NCBI RefSeq assembly: GCF_041228105.1 | Contig: NZ_CP166097.1 | Span: 4,774,001 to 4,838,000 of the forward strand | DNA length: 64,000 nucleotides | Origin: Pectobacterium aroidearum | GTDB lineage: Bacteria > Pseudomonadota > Gammaproteobacteria > Enterobacterales > Enterobacteriaceae | Direction: 5' to 3' | Shown here: piece by piece, positions 49,378 through 57,955 of the stretch | Layout of the letters: each line of letters opens with the position of its first letter | Position numbering within the stretch: position 1 is the stretch's first letter | Notes under the pieces: generated by a model | The model's database searches: none | What the model saw: the letters and a program-made list of their open reading frames with translations, nothing else | Told to the model about the DNA's origin: nothing | Program-made: the position numbers and the translations under genes

Positions 49378-49406
49378 GAAAGCGCCCCGACCGGAACCGG
49401 GGCGCT
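49378..49406 (-). terminator. Terminator of parB
   Basis: AGCGCCCCG (49381-49389) pairs with CGGGGCGCT (49398-49406); on the minus strand TTTC follows, 15 bases after the parB stop. The T run is short. Confidence 0.6.
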
Positions 49407-49421
49407 ATCTGTGGTGCGGGG

Positions 49422-51506
49422 TCAAGCGGCCAGTGCCTCGGCCTGCGTCTGTTCATCCGCCACGGCGGCGACTTCCTCCGGTGCTTCGGCTGCCTCGTCC
49501 GTCACCACCTCCTGCGCGGCCTGCTGCGTGACTTCGGCGGCGAAGATGGCAGGCATCCAACCGGTGCCATCGGCCAGCCGTTCGGCTTCGCTGGCAATGT
49601 CGCCTTTTTTCAACTTCGCCAGCCGGGTGACGTGCTGCGGTGCGAATTCGCCCACGGCTTCCAGAATCGCGACCTTCGGCACATGCTGGAAATAGCCATC
49701 TGCGGTCGGTTGCCACCATGCCGCCATCTCCAGCGCCACGGCCTGCGCCAGTTCGGCACCCGGCTGGCGCTGCGTGGCGCGGGGCGTCACCACATCGACC
49801 GTGGATGCTACGCATACGGCCAGCAGGCGCACCAATTCATCCTGCGGCTTCGCCAGCAGTGCGGCGAACAGTTCGGCACTGTCCTCCGGCAAGGCCTCAC
49901 CCGCTACCTGTTGCAGTGCGCGCAGAGCCACGGCGGCGGGCGATTCCGGCCAGTCCGGGGCCATGCCTTCCAGCCGATCTTGCTGGGTCAGCTTCACGCC
50001 CAGCGGCAGATCGTGGCCGTAGTGGCTGCCTTGCAAGACAGTCTGCACCATACCATGCACCAGTGCGGCCAGCGCCACCTGCGGATGCCGTGCGACTTCG
50101 ATTTGCAGCGCGGCGGTACGGTGGGCACTCAAGCGTTGCGCCAGCCGGTCGGACATGGCGGCGGGCTTAGGGGCGTCGTCGGCTTCCTCGCCGGTGTCGT
50201 CGTTCCCGGCTTCGCCCTCGCTGCCGAAACCTTGCCGCAGCCGTTCCAGCGTGCGCAGTGCCTTGGCCTCGGCTTCGCGCAGCAGGCCACGATGAATCAC
50301 GGCCTCGCCGTTGCGGTCGATGGTGACGATGGCACCGGCGGCAGCTTTGACGACTTCCCCGTAGTCCTGCAAGCCATCTTCCAACGCCTGCAACTGTTCG
50401 CCCAGGTATTCGCCTTCCTGCTGCAAGACATCGGCCTTTTCTTCGTCGTCGGCGTCCAAGGCGGCATCCACGGCCTCGGCCAGCGCCTGCATCTTGGTTT
50501 GCAGCTTCTCGATGCGTTGGGCCTCGCGCTTGTTCGGGCTGCGGCGTTGCCTCGGGGCGCGCTGGAAGGCTTGCAGGTCGGCATGGGTCGTGCCGGGGGT
50601 GGCATCCACCCATGCCCAGCCTTCGGCCTTCACCTCGGCGGCAAGGCTGGCCAGCTTGTCCTGCGCCAGCCGTTCCAGCAGCGTGGCATCGGTCAGATAC
50701 ACGCCGCTATCGGCTTCCGCGAACAGATCGCGGCGGGTGCCACCGCCTGCGGCCTCGTAAGCATCCAGTCCAACGAAGCGCACCAGCGGATGCCGGTGGG
50801 CATCAATCTCTCGCTCGGTCAGGCGGTCGCGCAAATTGTGCGGGCCGCGCTGCCATGTCGGCGCATCGTAGAACGCGGCTTCCTGTGCGGTGTGGTCGTC
50901 GGTGATGGCAAGGGCCATCAACTGGTCAAGGCTCACGGCCTCGGCCCGGTAGTCGGCCAGTAGGCGCGGCGACACGTTGGCGAGTTTCAAGCGGCGCTGC
51001 ACCACCAGCGGCGTGACGCTGAAATCGGCGGCAATGTCCTCGATGGGTCGGCCTTCGGCCACAAGCGCGGCGAATGCCTCGAACTGGTCAGCGGGGTGCA
51101 TGGCTTCGCGCTGCACGTTCTCGGTCAGGCTGGCGGTGCGGGCGGTGCCATCGGCCACCAGCAGGCAAGGGACGTCCCATTCCTTGCTGATGCGGCGCTT
51201 CTTCGCCAGCAGCTTGAGGGCGGCAAGGCGACGGCCTCCGGCCACGACTTCGTAACGCTCGCCGTCAGCGGTCGCGGTCACGATCAGGTTTTGCAGCAGG
51301 CCGACACGCTGGATGCTGGCGGCGAGTTCGGGAATCGACATGCGCGGGGTCTTGCGCACGTTGCGGCCCGTGGGGCGCGATACCAGCCGCGACAGCGACA
51401 CAAGAATCAGATTCTTGCTCGGGTCGGCGGCTTCCAGCAGCACGGCAGGCGCGGCGTTGGCCGTGCCGTGGATGGCTTGGGCTTCGGTGTGGTTGATGGC
51501 GTTCAT
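49422..51506 (-). CDS. parB: Large ParB/RepB/Spo0J-family protein
   Basis: The 694-residue product has the N-terminal ParB/Srx domain at about residues 35-130 (RPTGRNVRKTPRMSIPELAA, then GERYEVVAGGRRLAALKLLA and SLTENVQREAMHPADQFEAF) and the helix-turn-helix region (IEDIAADFSVTPLVVQRRLK). It is more than twice the usual ParB length; the long C-terminal part is acidic and helical (ALDADDEEKADVLQQEGEYL) and ends in an alanine- and glutamate-rich tail. Such long forms are usual in Tn4371-like elements. It is not next to parA, so a role other than partition is possible. Confidence 0.85.
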   Translation of the reverse strand: MNAINHTEAQAIHGTANAAPAVLLEAADPSKNLILVSLSRLVSRPTGRNVRKTPRMSIPELAASIQRVGLLQNLIVTATADGERYEVVAGGRRLAALKLLAKKRRISKEWDVPCLLVADGTARTASLTENVQREAMHPADQFEAFAALVAEGRPIEDIAADFSVTPLVVQRRLKLANVSPRLLADYRAEAVSLDQLMALAITDDHTAQEAAFYDAPTWQRGPHNLRDRLTEREIDAHRHPLVRFVGLDAYEAAGGGTRRDLFAEADSGVYLTDATLLERLAQDKLASLAAEVKAEGWAWVDATPGTTHADLQAFQRAPRQRRSPNKREAQRIEKLQTKMQALAEAVDAALDADDEEKADVLQQEGEYLGEQLQALEDGLQDYGEVVKAAAGAIVTIDRNGEAVIHRGLLREAEAKALRTLERLRQGFGSEGEAGNDDTGEEADDAPKPAAMSDRLAQRLSAHRTAALQIEVARHPQVALAALVHGMVQTVLQGSHYGHDLPLGVKLTQQDRLEGMAPDWPESPAAVALRALQQVAGEALPEDSAELFAALLAKPQDELVRLLAVCVASTVDVVTPRATQRQPGAELAQAVALEMAAWWQPTADGYFQHVPKVAILEAVGEFAPQHVTRLAKLKKGDIASEAERLADGTGWMPAIFAAEVTQQAAQEVVTDEAAEAPEEVAAVADEQTQAEALAA

Positions 51507-51587
51507 GGTGAAAACTCCTTGCGATGATGGAATGCAGCAGCGAATGACGCGGCAAGGGTTGCTGCCTGCCCCTGCCGCGCAGGGAAA

Positions 51588-52415
51588 TCAGGCTTTCAAC
51601 TGGCGCAGGCCATCGGCCAGCAGCCACAGGGCGCGATTGAGGCGAATATCCGAATCAATGCCCTGCACCGGGCGGGTCTGCTGGCGGCGTCCGTTGGCGC
51701 TGCGTCCAGACAAACCGCCTTTGGTCAGGTTCTCTTGGGTTCGGTTGAACACGCTCCACAAGTCCGGGCGGCGGTCGTCGAACCGGCGCGGCATCAGGAT
51801 TTGCGATTCGGTGATGGGTGCGGGCTTGTCCGGGTCGTCGTACTTAAGCGACAGCGCGGCGCGGGCGAACACCTCGGCTTCGCCTTCGTCCAGCGTGATG
51901 GCCTGCATGGATTCTCGGGATTCCAGCGCACGGTCAAAACCGTGTAGCACCTGATAGGCACCTTCGATCACTTGTCCGGCCACGTTGCCCTTATGCGGCA
52001 CGCGCACATCGGCCACGGTATCGCCGCACACCAGCCCATTGCTGCACACGAAACGGAACATCCCGGCCAGCATCTGGTAGCTGCTGGTGCCATCGTGCGA
52101 GTTCAGCAGGATGATTTCGTTGGCCTCGCCTCGGGCGTTGATCTGGCTGGCGTGGCGTAGCCGGATCATGTGCTTGGTGTAGTCGCGGCGGTCTTGGTGG
52201 CGGGTGCGGGTCTGCGTCACCATGAAAGGCTGAAACCCTTCCTTGCGCAGTTCGGTCAGCACCGTGGCGGTGGGGATATAGGCGTAACGCTGGGAACGGC
52301 TTTCGTGGGGCGCTTCCGCAAAGATAGACGGGGCCACGCGGTGAATCTGGTCGTCCGACAGCGGGGTATCGCTGCGCAGAACCGGGGAACGTGATGCGAA
52401 ACGGGATGCAAGCAT
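51588..52415 (-). CDS. DUF932 domain protein
   Basis: The 275-residue product is of the DUF932 type (phage/plasmid-like protein), with segments YIPTATVLTELRKEGFQPFM, IRLRHASQINARGEANEIIL, and FRFVCSNGLVCGD. Its function is unknown. AGGAG precedes the ATG at 52415; the frame continues to 52457 without support. It lies upstream of parB in the same direction with an 81-base gap, and a structured leader precedes it. Confidence 0.88.
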   Translation of the reverse strand: MLASRFASRSPVLRSDTPLSDDQIHRVAPSIFAEAPHESRSQRYAYIPTATVLTELRKEGFQPFMVTQTRTRHQDRRDYTKHMIRLRHASQINARGEANEIILLNSHDGTSSYQMLAGMFRFVCSNGLVCGDTVADVRVPHKGNVAGQVIEGAYQVLHGFDRALESRESMQAITLDEGEAEVFARAALSLKYDDPDKPAPITESQILMPRRFDDRRPDLWSVFNRTQENLTKGGLSGRSANGRRQQTRPVQGIDSDIRLNRALWLLADGLRQLKA

Positions 52416-52986
52416 GGTCTTTCTCCTGACGAAAAGGGTTTGCTGTTCAAACCGCACACCGGATTCCTAGATTCGGAGCCCAGCCTTTCGGCTGTTCGGT
52501 GCGGTTGGCACGAGGAACCAGGTTGGCCCTGTTGCCACCGTCTTTCCTGAGTTCATCGCCCGCGACGGTCAGGAGCCCACGGACGTGGGCCGTCAAGGAG
52601 AAAGGCGGCAGGTAGGTGCGGCCCGCAGGCGTAGCCGAGGACACGGCCTGGCGCGCCTTGACGGCACGCGGCCACGGGCTACAGTCGCGAGCAAGGTGAT
52701 GGAGTCAGGAGAGACGGCTGGACATGGCAACGGCCGCCGTGATGTGCAAGCCGCACGCAAGCGAAGCGCGCAGGCCCGAAGCTGGAAGCCGGGCCGTAGG
52801 CGTCAGGGATGTGGAAGGCTGGCGAATGCCAGTCCCGTCAGGGATGAGCGAAGAGCGAACCTGGAGCAGCGCGGTCCGCAAAGCGGAGACGCAAGGCTCT
52901 TCTTGGCTTATTATCTATTTGTAAGCACCTACAACCGAATAACTTCTTTCCAGTTCAGGAATCTCAAATATAAAAAGGATAGAGCC
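52416..52986. other. Structured leader and hairpin-rich gap before the SIR2 gene
   Basis: This segment divides into two parts. The part next to DUF932 can form a three-way junction: AACCGCAC (52450-52457) with GTGCGGTT (52499-52506), enclosing hairpins at 52459-52476 and 52481-52494. The part at 52690-52900 has a run of short hairpins (52773-52795, 52819-52832, 52875-52887) and the repeat CGTCAGGGATG at 52801-52811 and 52836-52846. Composition changes sharply to AT-rich after about 52905, the likely edge of the SIR2 cassette. A plus-strand frame covers all of this but has no protein pattern before the SIR2 domain. Confidence 0.55.
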
Positions 52987-54000
52987 TTGTCTGATGTCAA
53001 CTACGAAAAGCAAGCTCAGGACTACTACGGCAAGGCTCCCATTATTATTTTGGGTAGTGGAGCCTCGGCTGCCCATGGAATGTCTGGCATGTGGGGGCTT
53101 GCGCAGCATTTGATAAAGAATACTGACGTTTCAGGGCTCTCTGATGCTGAGATGGAGTCCTGGGGGATGTTCTGTCAGACACTGACAGAAGGCGTGGATT
53201 TAGAGGCAGCTCTCCACCGAGTAGCAGTATCTGAAGTGCTGACGTGCAGAATCATAAATTCCACTTGGTTACTTATAAACCATGAAGACTGCGGCATCTT
53301 CAAGAGTGGCTTGCAAAATAGCTCGATGTTCCCGCTGAGCCGTCTGCTTGAACATATGTTCAAAACAAGCCTAAGAAAAATAAATATCATCACTACAAAT
53401 TATGATCGTTTGGCAGAGTACGCATGCGAGCAAAGCAGGCTCCATCACTACACTGGTTTCACACACGGTTTTTTCCGTCAACTGGCCACGCCCGATGAAC
53501 TGACCTGCTCGCGCAGAGTGAATATTTGGAAAGTACATGGCTCTCTAGACTGGTTCCAGTCCCCACTAGAGGACACTGTCGCAATTTCGGGCTCACAAGA
53601 AATACCTGAAAACTACAGCCCCCAGATTGTCACGCCTGGCACGCAAAAGTATCAGAAGACGCATCTTGAGCCATTTCGCTCAATTATAAATAATGCAGAC
53701 GTAGCCATTAACGAGGCCGGATCATATTTGTGCGTCGGATATGGATTCAATGATGAACATATCCAGCCAAAACTTATGGCCAAATGTCAGCGGCATGGCG
53801 CACCAGTCACCATCATTACATACGCGCTTTCGGAGTCAGCTAAGAGACTTATCCTTGGCGGCAAAGCACAAAATTATTTAGCCATAGAGCGAGGAGAAAC
53901 AGACAATCAGTCTATTGTCTACTCCTCCCTTAGCAGTTCTGCAGTTACAGTAGAGAAAAACATCTGGAGCCTTGAGGGCTACTTATCACTCATCATGTAG
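52987..54000 (+). CDS. SIR2-domain protein (putative anti-phage NADase)
   Basis: The 337-residue product has a SIR2_2-type domain. NAD-binding and catalytic features are GSGAS at 23-27, TTNYD at 136-140 and the probable catalytic His184 in KVHGSLDWF; the C-terminal part has YLCVGYGFNDEHIQPKL, typical of prokaryotic SIR2 effectors. In known SIR2-HerA systems such a protein depletes NAD+ on phage infection together with the HerA ATPase. I propose TTG at 52987 as start because AAGGAT lies eight bases upstream and no ATG is close to the domain start. The frame stays open to 52585, but that part is GC-rich element sequence without a domain. Confidence 0.82.
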   Translation: MSDVNYEKQAQDYYGKAPIIILGSGASAAHGMSGMWGLAQHLIKNTDVSGLSDAEMESWGMFCQTLTEGVDLEAALHRVAVSEVLTCRIINSTWLLINHEDCGIFKSGLQNSSMFPLSRLLEHMFKTSLRKINIITTNYDRLAEYACEQSRLHHYTGFTHGFFRQLATPDELTCSRRVNIWKVHGSLDWFQSPLEDTVAISGSQEIPENYSPQIVTPGTQKYQKTHLEPFRSIINNADVAINEAGSYLCVGYGFNDEHIQPKLMAKCQRHGAPVTIITYALSESAKRLILGGKAQNYLAIERGETDNQSIVYSSLSSSAVTVEKNIWSLEGYLSLIM

Positions 54001-54009
54001 AGAGGACAT

Positions 54010-55737
54010 ATGCCAATATTCAACTTTAGGGATGAAGAAGCGCTCGGGAAGGTTGCCTCGGTTGACACCACGAATGTCATCGTGGACGTCGAGAATGTGT
54101 CTCATCTGAAGAGGCTTCAGGTTAATCACCTCGCTGTACTCCAGAGTAGCAAGCCAGGACAGCACCTGATTGGTCTTATTACGCAAGTGACAAGAAAGCG
54201 CGGCATTGAGAATCTTTCTGATGACGGAATCGTAGATCAGAATTCAGAGTTGAATCTGTGCCGCATTGCATTAATTGGAACCATGCTGGATCGCGATGGT
54301 TCCAAGGAGAATGTTTTCCGTCGAACACTCGAAAGTGTTCCTGAAATAGATGCAAACTGCTTCGCTCTCGAAGGCGAGAACCTCACTGGATTTATGCGCA
54401 CGCTCTCCAGTGTTTCAGCCGACGGCAATGCATTGACGCTCGGCAAATACACTCTGGATGACAATGCAGTAGCCTACCTTAATGGAAATAAATTCTTCCA
54501 GCGCCATGCCTTTATTGGAGGGAGCACAGGGTCTGGGAAGTCTTGGACAACGGCCAAAATTATTGAGCAGATGTCAGGGCTTTCTACAGCGAACGCCATT
54601 GTCTTCGACCTCCACGGAGAATATGCGCCATTGACGGGGCCTGGCATTCAGCACTTCAAGGTTGCTGGGCCTGCAGATGTTGAAGCCCAACGCACTATTT
54701 CTGATGGTGTGCTTTACCTGCCTTATTGGCTACTTTCTTATGAGGCGCTAGTTTCCATGTTTGTGGATCGCAGCGACCAAAATGCCCCGAACCAAGCCAT
54801 GATTATGGCTCGCGAGATTAATCAGGCTAAGAGGAAGTACCTTGAAGACAATGGACAACAGGACTTGCTTAAGCATTTTACTGTAGATAGCCCTGTGCCA
54901 TTTGATCTTAACTTCCTGATGTCGCGACTAAATGAAATAAACATCGAAATGGTTCCTGGTTCGCGCGGCGACAAGCAAGGCGACTTCTTCGGAAAGCTCG
55001 CACGCATGATTTCTCGCCTTGAGAACAAAATTTCCGATCGACGCCTCGGATTTATGTTCAATGGCGGCGGAGATATTCTTGATTTCACATGGCTTGAGAA
55101 ATTTGCCAGCGCTGCTCTTGGGAGCACTGCGGAGAACGGGAAAGCAGGAATCAAGATCATCAACTTCTCCGAGGTTCCCTCGGACGTCTTGCCCCTAATC
55201 GTATCCCTCGTTGCACGAGTTACGTTCTCAGTCCAACAGTGGACGCCATCAGAGCTTCGCCACCCTATTGCGCTTCTTTGTGATGAAGCGCACCTATATA
55301 TGCCGCAGCGCAATATGGCAGATTCTGCCGACGATATTTCACTGGATATATTCGAGCGCATCGCCAAAGAGGGGCGAAAATATGGCGTTAGCTTGGTTGT
55401 AATCAGCCAACGTCCATCCGAAGTAAACAAAACACTGCTTAGCCAGTGCAGTAACTTTGTATCTATGCGTCTAACCAATGCTGAAGATCAAGGAGTTATT
55501 AAACGTCTACTTCCTGATAGCCTCGGCGGCTTCAGCGATATCCTTCCTACGCTCGACACTGGCGAGGCTTTGGTTGTTGGTGATGCCAGTTTATTGCCAA
55601 GCCGCATCAGAATCGACGAGCCACAAAATAAGCCGAATAGCGGGACTGTTAATTTTTGGGATGAATGGCAGATCCCAGTCGAAGAGAATCGACTAATGAT
55701 CGCTGTTGACAACTGGCGAAAGCAAAATATCCAATAA
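54010..55737 (+). CDS. herA: HerA-type ATPase/translocase of the defence cassette
   Basis: The 575-residue product is a HerA/FtsK-like ATPase with an N-terminal HAS-barrel region (residues about 8-60), the Walker A motif GGSTGSGKSW at 170-179 followed by IVFDLHGEYAPL, and Walker B ALLCDEAHLYMP near 420-430. It begins nine bases after the SIR2 stop with GAGAGGA upstream, so both are one operon. HerA-SIR2 pairs are known to form large complexes that defend against phages; this gene is the expected partner. Confidence 0.88.
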   Translation: MPIFNFRDEEALGKVASVDTTNVIVDVENVSHLKRLQVNHLAVLQSSKPGQHLIGLITQVTRKRGIENLSDDGIVDQNSELNLCRIALIGTMLDRDGSKENVFRRTLESVPEIDANCFALEGENLTGFMRTLSSVSADGNALTLGKYTLDDNAVAYLNGNKFFQRHAFIGGSTGSGKSWTTAKIIEQMSGLSTANAIVFDLHGEYAPLTGPGIQHFKVAGPADVEAQRTISDGVLYLPYWLLSYEALVSMFVDRSDQNAPNQAMIMAREINQAKRKYLEDNGQQDLLKHFTVDSPVPFDLNFLMSRLNEINIEMVPGSRGDKQGDFFGKLARMISRLENKISDRRLGFMFNGGGDILDFTWLEKFASAALGSTAENGKAGIKIINFSEVPSDVLPLIVSLVARVTFSVQQWTPSELRHPIALLCDEAHLYMPQRNMADSADDISLDIFERIAKEGRKYGVSLVVISQRPSEVNKTLLSQCSNFVSMRLTNAEDQGVIKRLLPDSLGGFSDILPTLDTGEALVVGDASLLPSRIRIDEPQNKPNSGTVNFWDEWQIPVEENRLMIAVDNWRKQNIQ

Positions 55738-55885
55738 TGAACCCTGCATTAAAGCGGGTGCTATTTTAATTAGGTTATTGCTTCCCACTATTCGGAAGAA
55801 AAATCGAGGCAATAACTTTTTAAATTTACATTTCCAATGCCTGGTTGGTTTTTTGCACATGCAGGTAGTTTTCTGGAGTAGACGG

Positions 55886-56752
55886 ATGAGGGATGTATTC
55901 AAGGATCTCAACGATGAAGATTGGGAGAATTTTGCTCAAGATGTTCTATTCCATCTTGGCTATACAATAGCTCTCGGGCCATCTGTGGGGCGCGATGATG
56001 GCGTGGATCTTCTTGTCGAGAAAGGTGGACAGAGATTTGTTGTAAGTTGCAAACACCATCAGAAGGCTATTGGTGTTTCGCAGGAAAAAGACATTCGAGA
56101 TCGCATGGAGCTTAATTCATGCTCGGGATTTATAGCATTCTACTCGTCATCAGTAACTTCAGGCCTGAAAAAAAAGTTTGGCAAGCTTCGCGAGCTTGAT
56201 TTTAAAGTGGTCGAGTACTACAAAACAAACATCTTAGACATAATCCCTACAATGATGGGATTTGTTCTGGAAAAGTACTTCAAGCAAGTGCACGACCTAT
56301 ATCACCATGTGAACACAAACATGGTATACAAGCCACTACCTTGTGTAATGAGGTGTGGATGTAATGATATTTTATCAAAAGAGAATCTCCCTCGCTCAAT
56401 GGTTACCCTTGTAAAAAAGGGTAATAAGCTATGTTTCGAATACGGCTGCAAAAAATGTCTCAGGGATTATCCTGAACACAACCTGGACTGCTTCGACCCC
56501 GAAATAATAGGAGGATTCGATCTCATCGAAATATACTGGATGGAGATATCGCAGATTCGTTTTTTTGAGGAGTACTTCAAGTGGCGAGACTTAATTGATT
56601 TATGCCTCGAGAATCTCGAGGTTGTCCCTGATGACGATTTCTACAAGAACTTATCCATATTTAACATGGCGCTAATGCAAGTTATGGTTCCGCAAGGATG
56701 GGGGGTATGGCTGCCTGAAGAGTATGAAATCACCACGATTCGTTTGATGTGA
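55886..56752 (+). CDS. Mrr-like restriction endonuclease-fold protein
   Basis: The 288-residue product has an N-terminal PDDEXK domain of the Mrr type: WENFAQDVLFHLGYTIALGP near residue 13, then RDDGVDLLVEKGGQRFVVSCKHH, with Asp41 and Lys56 as probable catalytic residues. The usual Gln/Glu two places before the lysine is Ser54. The C-terminal part contains cysteine groups that may bind zinc (MRCGCNDI and YGCKKCL). GGAG eight bases upstream favours ATG at 55886. It follows herA after 148 bases in the same direction and has the same AT-rich composition, so it belongs to the same acquired block. Confidence 0.75.
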   Translation: MRDVFKDLNDEDWENFAQDVLFHLGYTIALGPSVGRDDGVDLLVEKGGQRFVVSCKHHQKAIGVSQEKDIRDRMELNSCSGFIAFYSSSVTSGLKKKFGKLRELDFKVVEYYKTNILDIIPTMMGFVLEKYFKQVHDLYHHVNTNMVYKPLPCVMRCGCNDILSKENLPRSMVTLVKKGNKLCFEYGCKKCLRDYPEHNLDCFDPEIIGGFDLIEIYWMEISQIRFFEEYFKWRDLIDLCLENLEVVPDDDFYKNLSIFNMALMQVMVPQGWGVWLPEEYEITTIRLM

Positions 56753-56893
56753 ATTTTGCAATTTATTTCTGAGCGATCAGATTAACTCTAAGGACTCTCT
56801 CGGTTAGGGCTTAAGAATTGATACGTCATATCTTCATGAGGGTATGCTGTTTAAAAAACTTCGACAGTGCGACATACAACTTTGCTTTTTTCT

Positions 56894-57955
56894 TCACGAA
56901 GTTTTAGTTGGCGTTTTGATGTGCAATTGTGCCCGTTGAGTTGCCTGCTTTAACTTCTCACTTAGCACTGCGCGCGGCGGCAAGCTTGTCAGGTACTCGG
57001 CGACGTGGATGCCCGACTTGTCTAGTTCCAGCAACTCAATCTGTTCGCGCTTCTTGCCGGTGCAAAGGATGATCCCCAGCGGCGAGGCTTCCGCCAGCTC
57101 CCGCTCGTTCTTGTCCAGCCAGCGCAAGTAAAGCTCCATCTGCCCTTTGTAGGCCGCCTTGAACTCGCCGATCTTCAACTCCACCGCCACCAGCCGCCGC
57201 AACTTGCGGTTGTAGAACAGTAGGTCAAGGTGGAAATCCTCATCGTCGATCTGGATGCGCTTCTGTCGGGCGACGAAGGAGAAGCCCGCACCCAGCTCCA
57301 GCAGGAAGGATTCCATTTCACGGATGATGGCCGCCTCTAGGTCACTTTCCTGCCAGCTATCTCGCATTCCCAGAAAGTCGAGGATGTACGGGTCGCGCAT
57401 CACGAGCGCCGGTGTCATGCGTTGCGCGTCGCGCAAGGTCGCCAGCTCCCGCTCGATGGTTTCCTTCGGCTTTTGCGACAACGCCGTGCGCTCGTACAGC
57501 ATCGAGTCAATGCGCTCGCGCAGAGTTCGCACGCTCCAGCGTTCAGCACCTGCAATCTGCGCGTAGTAGTCCCGCTGGAGCGGTTCCTTGAGTGCCAGCA
57601 GCAGGACAAAATGCGACCAGCTCAATTGTCGCGACAGTGTCGCGACAATTTGTTCTTCTGGGAACGTGGCGGCGAATTTGACCATCCGACGCAGATTCTT
57701 CTCCCCAAAGCCGCGCCCATAGTCGCGGGCAAGCTGCTCGGCCAGAGTCGGCAAGATTTCCTCGCCGTACCCGGCCCGCTGCCCGGAAAGCACCTCCGTA
57801 TGGATGCGCTGGCCAATCTGCCAGAATAGCAGGGTCAGTTCGGCATTGATCGTTGAGGCGACGCGCTGCTTCGATGTCTCGATCAGTGCCCGAATGTCCC
57901 CCAGCAGCGCCGTCGGTTCTGCTGGTGACGTGATGGATACCTTTCGCCTGGTCAT
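56894..57955 (-). CDS. DUF1016 (YhcG-type) PDDEXK nuclease
   Basis: The 353-residue product has the DUF1016 N-terminal domain (LTLLFWQIGQRIHTEVLSGQ, then GYGEEILPTLAEQLARDYG) and a C-terminal PDDEXK nuclease domain, with the acidic residue in DFHLDLLFYN near 243 and the VAVELKIGEF motif near 257-266. The family is found with restriction and other defence genes, and its targets are mostly unknown. The ATG at 57955 overlaps the integrase stop by ATGA, so it should be translated from the integrase transcript. An in-frame extension to 58210 only reads integrase sequence in another frame. Confidence 0.88.
   Translation of the reverse strand: MTRRKVSITSPAEPTALLGDIRALIETSKQRVASTINAELTLLFWQIGQRIHTEVLSGQRAGYGEEILPTLAEQLARDYGRGFGEKNLRRMVKFAATFPEEQIVATLSRQLSWSHFVLLLALKEPLQRDYYAQIAGAERWSVRTLRERIDSMLYERTALSQKPKETIERELATLRDAQRMTPALVMRDPYILDFLGMRDSWQESDLEAAIIREMESFLLELGAGFSFVARQKRIQIDDEDFHLDLLFYNRKLRRLVAVELKIGEFKAAYKGQMELYLRWLDKNERELAEASPLGIILCTGKKREQIELLELDKSGIHVAEYLTSLPPRAVLSEKLKQATQRAQLHIKTPTKTS

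Larger units (their letters stand above)
48380..49421. other. Gene-poor 1-kb segment with large hairpins
   Basis: Between DUF736 and the large parB gene I find no gene with good support. The segment holds three long hairpins, listed separately, and the parB terminator. A minus-strand frame at 49226-49360 could code a 44-residue protein (MSHDTTNRAWPRLTPPARYA) with GAGG upstream, but has no known relatives that I recall. This region may include oriT or other sites acting on DNA or RNA. Confidence 0.5.

Noticed and set aside
49632..50963. 443-codon plus-strand frame opposite parB
   Set aside because: It is antisense to a recognisable ParB protein and is a product of high GC content.
52585..52986. 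N-terminal extension of the SIR2 protein back to 52585
   Set aside because: These 134 codons are GC-rich element sequence with hairpins and no domain, and the composition changes before the SIR2 domain begins; the TTG at 52987 with AAGGAT is better supported.
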